Made by a program: the position numbers and the translations under genes
Shown here: positions 60,399-64,000 of the stretch, piece by piece
How positions within the stretch are numbered: the first letter of the stretch is position 1
How the letters are laid out: each line of letters opens with the position of its first letter
The notes under the pieces: model-generated
Database searches by the model: none
The model's input: only the letters and a program-made list of their open reading frames with translations
Told to the model about the DNA's origin: nothing
Assembly: GCA_023954035.1 (NCBI GenBank)
Contig: JAMLIT010000011.1
Span: 1-64,000, forward strand
Source of the DNA: Burkholderiaceae bacterium
GTDB lineage: Bacteria; Pseudomonadota; Gammaproteobacteria; Burkholderiales; Burkholderiaceae_C
DNA: 64,000 bases
Reading direction: 5' to 3'

Positions 60399-63173
60399 AT
60401 GAGCGAGAACAAAACCCTTTTGCTGGTCGACGGCTCCAGCTACCTCTACCGCGCCTACCACGCCATGCCCGACCTGCGTGCCGTGCCCGGCGACCCGGCC
60501 AGCCCGGCCACCGGCGCGATTCGGGGAATGATCAACATGCTGCAGGTGCTGCGGCGCGAGGTGCCGGCCGACTATGCCGTCTGCGTGTTCGATGCGCCGG
60601 GCCCGACCTTCCGCGACGCGCTGTATCCCGAATACAAGCAGCACCGCAGCCCCATGCCCGACGACCTGCGCGCGCAGATACCGCCCATCCACGAGGTGGT
60701 GGCGCTGCTGGGCTGGAAAGTGCTGGTGGTGCCCCATGTGGAGGCCGACGACGTCATCGGCACGCTGGCCGTGACTGCCGCGCGCCAGGGTATCGATGTG
60801 GTCATCAGCAGCGGCGACAAGGATCTGGCGCAGCTTGTGACCGAGCGCATCGTCATCATCGACACCATGAGCGGCAAGCGCCGCGACCTGGCGGGTGTCG
60901 AGGCCGAGTTCGGCGTGCCCGCGCGGCTCATGGTCGATTTCCAGACCCTCGTCGGCGACCCGGTGGACAACGTTCCCGGCGTGGAGAAGGTCGGCCCCAA
61001 GACCGCGGCCAAGTGGCTGCAGGAGCATGGCTCGATCGAAGGCGTGATCGCCAACGCCAACCAGGTCAAGGGCGTGGCGGGCGAGAACCTGCGCAAGGCG
61101 CTGCCCTGGCTGCCCAGGGCGCGCGAGATCCTGACCATCAAGACCGATTGCGACCTGGCAGAGTGGGTGGCGGGCCTGCCCGCGCTCGACGCGGTGCGCA
61201 TCGGCTGCGCAAACGAGAAAGCGCTGCAGGCGTTCTACGACCGCTTCGGCTTCAAAGGCCTGGCGCGTGCGCTCGCCGCCTCCACCACGAAGCCCAAGCC
61301 GGCGTTCGTGCCGTCGGACGATTTGTTTGCCGACCTGCCGCCTGACGCCGCGCCCGCGGCAGGCGACGCGCCGGTGCACTACGACACCGTGCTCGATTGG
61401 GACAGCTTCGAGCGCTGGCTGGGCAAGATCCGGGCGGCCGAGCTCACCGCCATCGACACCGAAACCACCTCGCTCGACGACATGCGCGCCGAACTCGTGG
61501 GCATCTCGCTTTCCACCGAACCGCTCGCCGGTGCCTACATCCCGCTGGCGCACGCCGGGCCGGGTGCACCCCCGCAGTTGCCCATGGCCGAGGTGCTGGC
61601 GCGCCTCAAGCCCTGGCTGGAGGACGCCCAGGCGCGCAAGCTCGGCCAGCACATCAAGTACGACCGGCACGTGTTTGCCAACCACGGCATCGAAGTGCGG
61701 GGCTACGTGCACGACACCATGCTGCAAAGCTACGTGCTCGAAGTGCACAAACCGCACGGCCTGCAGAGCCTGGCCGAGCGCCATCTGGGGCGCACCGGCG
61801 CCAGCTACGAATCGCTCTGCGGCAAGGGCGCGCACCAGATTGCCTTTGCCCAGGTCGATGTCGCCAAGGCCGCGCACTACGCCTGCGAGGACGCCGAGCA
61901 GACCATGGCGGTGCACCAGGCGCTGTGGCCGCTGCTGGAGGCGAGCGAGAAGTTGCGCGCCATCTACGCGCTGGAAATCGAGAGCAGCGAGGCGCTCTAC
62001 CGCATCGAGCGCAATGGCGTGCTGATCGACGCCGCCACGCTGGCGGCGCAAAGCCACGAGCTGGGCCAGCGCATCCTGCAGCTGGAAACCGAGGCGTATG
62101 CGATTGCCGGCCAGCCCTTCAACCTGGGCAGCCCCAAGCAGCTTGGCGAAATCTTCTTCGACAAGCTGGGCATGCCGGTGGTGAAGAAGACCGCCACCGG
62201 CGCGCGCAGCACCGACGAGGAAGTGCTGGAAAAGCTGGCCGAGAACTACCCTCTGCCCGCCAAGCTGCTGGAGCACCGCAGCCTGTCCAAGCTCAAGGGC
62301 ACCTACACCGACAAGCTGGCGCAATTGGCGCACCCGCGCACCGGCCGCGTGCATACCCACTACGCGCAGGCCGTGGCGGTCACCGGGCGGCTGTCGAGCA
62401 ACGACCCCAACCTGCAGAACATCCCCATTCGCACCGCAGAAGGCCGCCGCGTGCGCGAGGCCTTCGTCGCGCCGCCGGGCTGCGTGATTGCCAGCTGCGA
62501 CTACAGCCAGATCGAGCTGCGCATCATGGCGCATCTCTCGGGCGACCAGGCGCTGCTGCACGCCTTCCAGCACGGCCTGGACGTGCACCGCGCCACGGCG
62601 GCCGAGGTGTTCAACGTGGCCGTGGATCAGGTGTCCAGCGAGCAGCGCCGCTACGCCAAGGTCATCAACTTCGGCCTGATCTACGGCATGAGCAAGTTCG
62701 GCCTGGCCAAGAACCTGGGCATCACCAACGACGCAGCCGGCGCCTACATCGACCGCTACTTTCAGCGCTACCCCGGCGTCAAGCGCTACATGGACGACAC
62801 CCGCGCCCAGGCCAAGTCGCTGGGCTACGTGGAAACCGTGTTCGGCCGGCGCCTGTACCTGCCCGAGATCAACAGCCCCAACGGCCCGCGCCGCGCCGGT
62901 GCCGAGCGCGCCGCCATCAACGCGCCCATGCAGGGCACGGCGGCCGACCTGATCAAGATGGCCATGGTCAAGGTGCAGCAGGTGCTGGACGCGCACAAGC
63001 CCGACATCCTGATGGTGCTGCAGGTGCACGACGAACTGGTGTTCGAGCTGCCGCAAGCCGAGGTGGAGTGGGTGAAGCGGGAAATCCCGAAACTGATGGC
63101 CGGCATTGCCGCGCTGAAGGTGCCGCTGCTTGCCGAAGTGGGCGTCGGGCCGAACTGGGAGAAAGCACACTAG
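60399..63173 (+). CDS. polA: DNA polymerase I
   Basis: Repair and Okazaki-fragment polymerase, 924 aa. All three domains are present: 5' nuclease (LLLVDGSSYLYRAYHAMPDL; SSGDKDLAQLV), 3'-5' exonuclease with intact DxE (AIDTETTSLDDM) and YDRHVFANHG, and polymerase motifs A (SCDYSQIELRIMAHLSGD), B (RRYAKVINFGLIYGMS) and C (LQVHDELVFELP). CACAAT ends 7 nt before the ATG without a ribosome binding site, so the mRNA may be leaderless. Confidence 0.97.
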   Translation: MSENKTLLLVDGSSYLYRAYHAMPDLRAVPGDPASPATGAIRGMINMLQVLRREVPADYAVCVFDAPGPTFRDALYPEYKQHRSPMPDDLRAQIPPIHEVVALLGWKVLVVPHVEADDVIGTLAVTAARQGIDVVISSGDKDLAQLVTERIVIIDTMSGKRRDLAGVEAEFGVPARLMVDFQTLVGDPVDNVPGVEKVGPKTAAKWLQEHGSIEGVIANANQVKGVAGENLRKALPWLPRAREILTIKTDCDLAEWVAGLPALDAVRIGCANEKALQAFYDRFGFKGLARALAASTTKPKPAFVPSDDLFADLPPDAAPAAGDAPVHYDTVLDWDSFERWLGKIRAAELTAIDTETTSLDDMRAELVGISLSTEPLAGAYIPLAHAGPGAPPQLPMAEVLARLKPWLEDAQARKLGQHIKYDRHVFANHGIEVRGYVHDTMLQSYVLEVHKPHGLQSLAERHLGRTGASYESLCGKGAHQIAFAQVDVAKAAHYACEDAEQTMAVHQALWPLLEASEKLRAIYALEIESSEALYRIERNGVLIDAATLAAQSHELGQRILQLETEAYAIAGQPFNLGSPKQLGEIFFDKLGMPVVKKTATGARSTDEEVLEKLAENYPLPAKLLEHRSLSKLKGTYTDKLAQLAHPRTGRVHTHYAQAVAVTGRLSSNDPNLQNIPIRTAEGRRVREAFVAPPGCVIASCDYSQIELRIMAHLSGDQALLHAFQHGLDVHRATAAEVFNVAVDQVSSEQRRYAKVINFGLIYGMSKFGLAKNLGITNDAAGAYIDRYFQRYPGVKRYMDDTRAQAKSLGYVETVFGRRLYLPEINSPNGPRRAGAERAAINAPMQGTAADLIKMAMVKVQQVLDAHKPDILMVLQVHDELVFELPQAEVEWVKREIPKLMAGIAALKVPLLAEVGVGPNWEKAH

Positions 63174-63231
63174 GACTCCCCCTGCGGCGCGCCTGTGGCA
63201 CACAGGCAGTGGCGCGAGCGGCGCAGGTATC

Positions 63232-63277
63232 GGGGTCAGATCACGATTTCGCAAAGCGAAACTCGTGCTCTGACCCC
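63232..63277. repeat. GGGGTCAGA palindrome after polA
   Basis: GGGGTCAGA (63232-63240) and TCTGACCCC (63269-63277) bound a long hairpin with inner arms CACGATTTCGC / GCGAAACTCGTG. It resembles the units at 7745-7876. It lies 58 bp after polA and may protect the 3' end. No protein gene is supported in 63174-63363. Confidence 0.65.
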
Positions 63278-63363
63278 GATGCCGGACTATCGAGCGCCGC
63301 GATGGCGGGCCGCAGAACAGTCGAGCTGTTCGCCAGCAGCCATTGCCTGCCTGAACCCAGGTA

Positions 63364-63428
63364 GAAATTTTAGTGTTTTAGGCCTCTAGCGCTTATCCCG
63401 TAAGCGCTTCCAGCTATCAAGATTGAAA
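63364..63428 (+). repeat. dispersed repeat, copy 12 (intergenic, before azlC)
   Basis: Reads TTAGGCCTCTAGCGC, 19 nt, AGCTATCAAGATTGAAAC, with an inner perfect palindrome AGCGCTTA / TAAGCGCT. It is the best intergenic copy and ends at the GTG start of the next gene, so it would be the 5' leader of that transcript. Confidence 0.85.
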
Positions 63429-63429
63429 C

Positions 63430-64000
63430 GTGAATCCGTCCCTGCCCACCCTGCGCCCCGCCTCCTGGACCCCCGCCATGCGCATGGGCCTGTCCATCGC
63501 CGTCGCCACCGGCCTCTACGGCATCTCCTTCGGCGCGCTCGCCGTGGCGGCCGGCCTCACCGTCGGGCAGACCATGGCGCTCAGCCTGCTGATGTTCACG
63601 GGCGGCTCGCAGTTCGCCTTCATTGGCGTGATCGCAGGTGGCGGTGTCCCGTCTGCCGCGCTCGGCGCCGCAGCACTGCTGGGCGTGCGCAACGCCGTCT
63701 ACGCCATGCAGATGAACCACATGCTCCAACCCCGTGGCTGGCGCATATGGCTCGCCGCCCAGGTCACCATCGACGAATCCACCGCCACTGCCGCTGGCCA
63801 AACCGCGCTTGATGAGCAGCGCCGCGGCTTCTGGACGGCGGGCTTGGGCATTTTCGTGCTCTGGAACCTGTTCACCTTCGTCGGCGCCTGGCTGGGCGAC
63901 GCCCTGGGCGACCCGCGCCGCTGGGGGCTGGATGGCGCGGCCGTCGCGGCCTTCCTCGGCCTGCTCTGGCCCCGCCTGCGCCAGCGCGAGCCTGTAGCGC
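63430..64000 (+). CDS. azlC: AzlC-family permease subunit (cut by window end)
   Basis: Partial; 190 codons are visible. Membrane protein with GLSIAVATGLYGISFGALAV, ALSLLMFTGGSQFAFIGVIA and LLGVRNAVYAMQMNHML, the AzlC signature. AzlC and AzlD together export branched-chain amino acids. The start used is GTG at 63430 directly after the repeat, without a ribosome binding site; ATG at 63478 is an alternative. The end and any azlD lie beyond the window. Confidence 0.85.
   Translation, partial: MNPSLPTLRPASWTPAMRMGLSIAVATGLYGISFGALAVAAGLTVGQTMALSLLMFTGGSQFAFIGVIAGGGVPSAALGAAALLGVRNAVYAMQMNHMLQPRGWRIWLAAQVTIDESTATAAGQTALDEQRRGFWTAGLGIFVLWNLFTFVGAWLGDALGDPRRWGLDGAAVAAFLGLLWPRLRQREPVA

Noticed and set aside
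59061..63254. A very long minus-strand open frame (about 1400 codons) across polA
   Set aside because: Only its last 400 codons are the serine hydrolase; the rest is the shadow of polA in GC-rich DNA with no start, no homology and His/Gly-rich composition.

Overview
The window looks like the chromosome of a GC-rich betaproteobacterium, most likely family Comamonadaceae (Burkholderiales; relatives of Acidovorax, Diaphorobacter, Alicycliphilus). This is inferred from protein character and gene order: ribF-ileS-lspA, rpsP-rimM-trmD-rplS, livHMGF, a DUF47-Pit pair, thrB next to polA, and a pimeloyl-CoA-dehydrogenase-like pair. No database search was possible.

Layout. 0-7 kb: envelope genes (lipoprotein, O-antigen-ligase-like protein, FecR-like exported protein) and the lspA/ileS/ribF block, all on the minus strand. 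7-16 kb: an HNH endonuclease, two acyl-CoA dehydrogenases, a YceH protein, purN, an RNA methyltransferase, rpmB-rpmG, trxB and a Crp-type regulator. 16-21.6 kb: ftsK, lolA, a decayed LprI-like gene, a membrane protein and rarA. 21.7-27.4 kb: livHMGF and phosphate uptake (DUF47-pit). 28.4-30.8 kb: the rpsP-rimM-trmD-rplS translation operon. 30.8-40.7 kb: NUDIX CoA hydrolase, a CobD/CbiB-like protein, rsgA, phhB, an M48 protease, orn, a DEAD-box helicase, a diguanylate cyclase and an MFS exporter. 49.8-64 kb: an NAD-dependent dehydrogenase, guaC, uvrD, an HD-GYP protein, thrB, a serine hydrolase, polA and the start of azlC.

41.08-49.77 kb is an integrated element in a tRNA-Lys(CTT) gene, bounded by 49-bp direct repeats with one mismatch. 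It carries a tyrosine integrase, an AlpA/excisionase-like regulator, several orphan genes, iteron-like repeats before a 413-aa orphan protein, a terminase-small-subunit-like HTH protein, a phage-protease-like gene split by an IS21-family insertion with a perfect 6-bp target duplication, and a gene with a Cys-His-Asp pattern. The layout resembles a small phage satellite, but this is a hypothesis.

The most unusual signal is outside the island: twelve copies of a short dispersed repeat (pattern GGCnnnAGCGC, exactly 19 nt, AGCTAT), ten of them inside genes and read through in frame (ileS, an acyl-CoA dehydrogenase, rsmB-like, lolA, rarA, rsgA, phhB, uvrD and two exported proteins). They fall into only four reading-frame classes and give recurring peptide patterns, similar in concept to the Rickettsia palindromic elements. 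None was seen in the island. Several housekeeping genes (purN, rsmB-like, orn, uvrD, polA) also have a -10-like hexamer only 6-7 nt before ATG, suggesting leaderless mRNAs.
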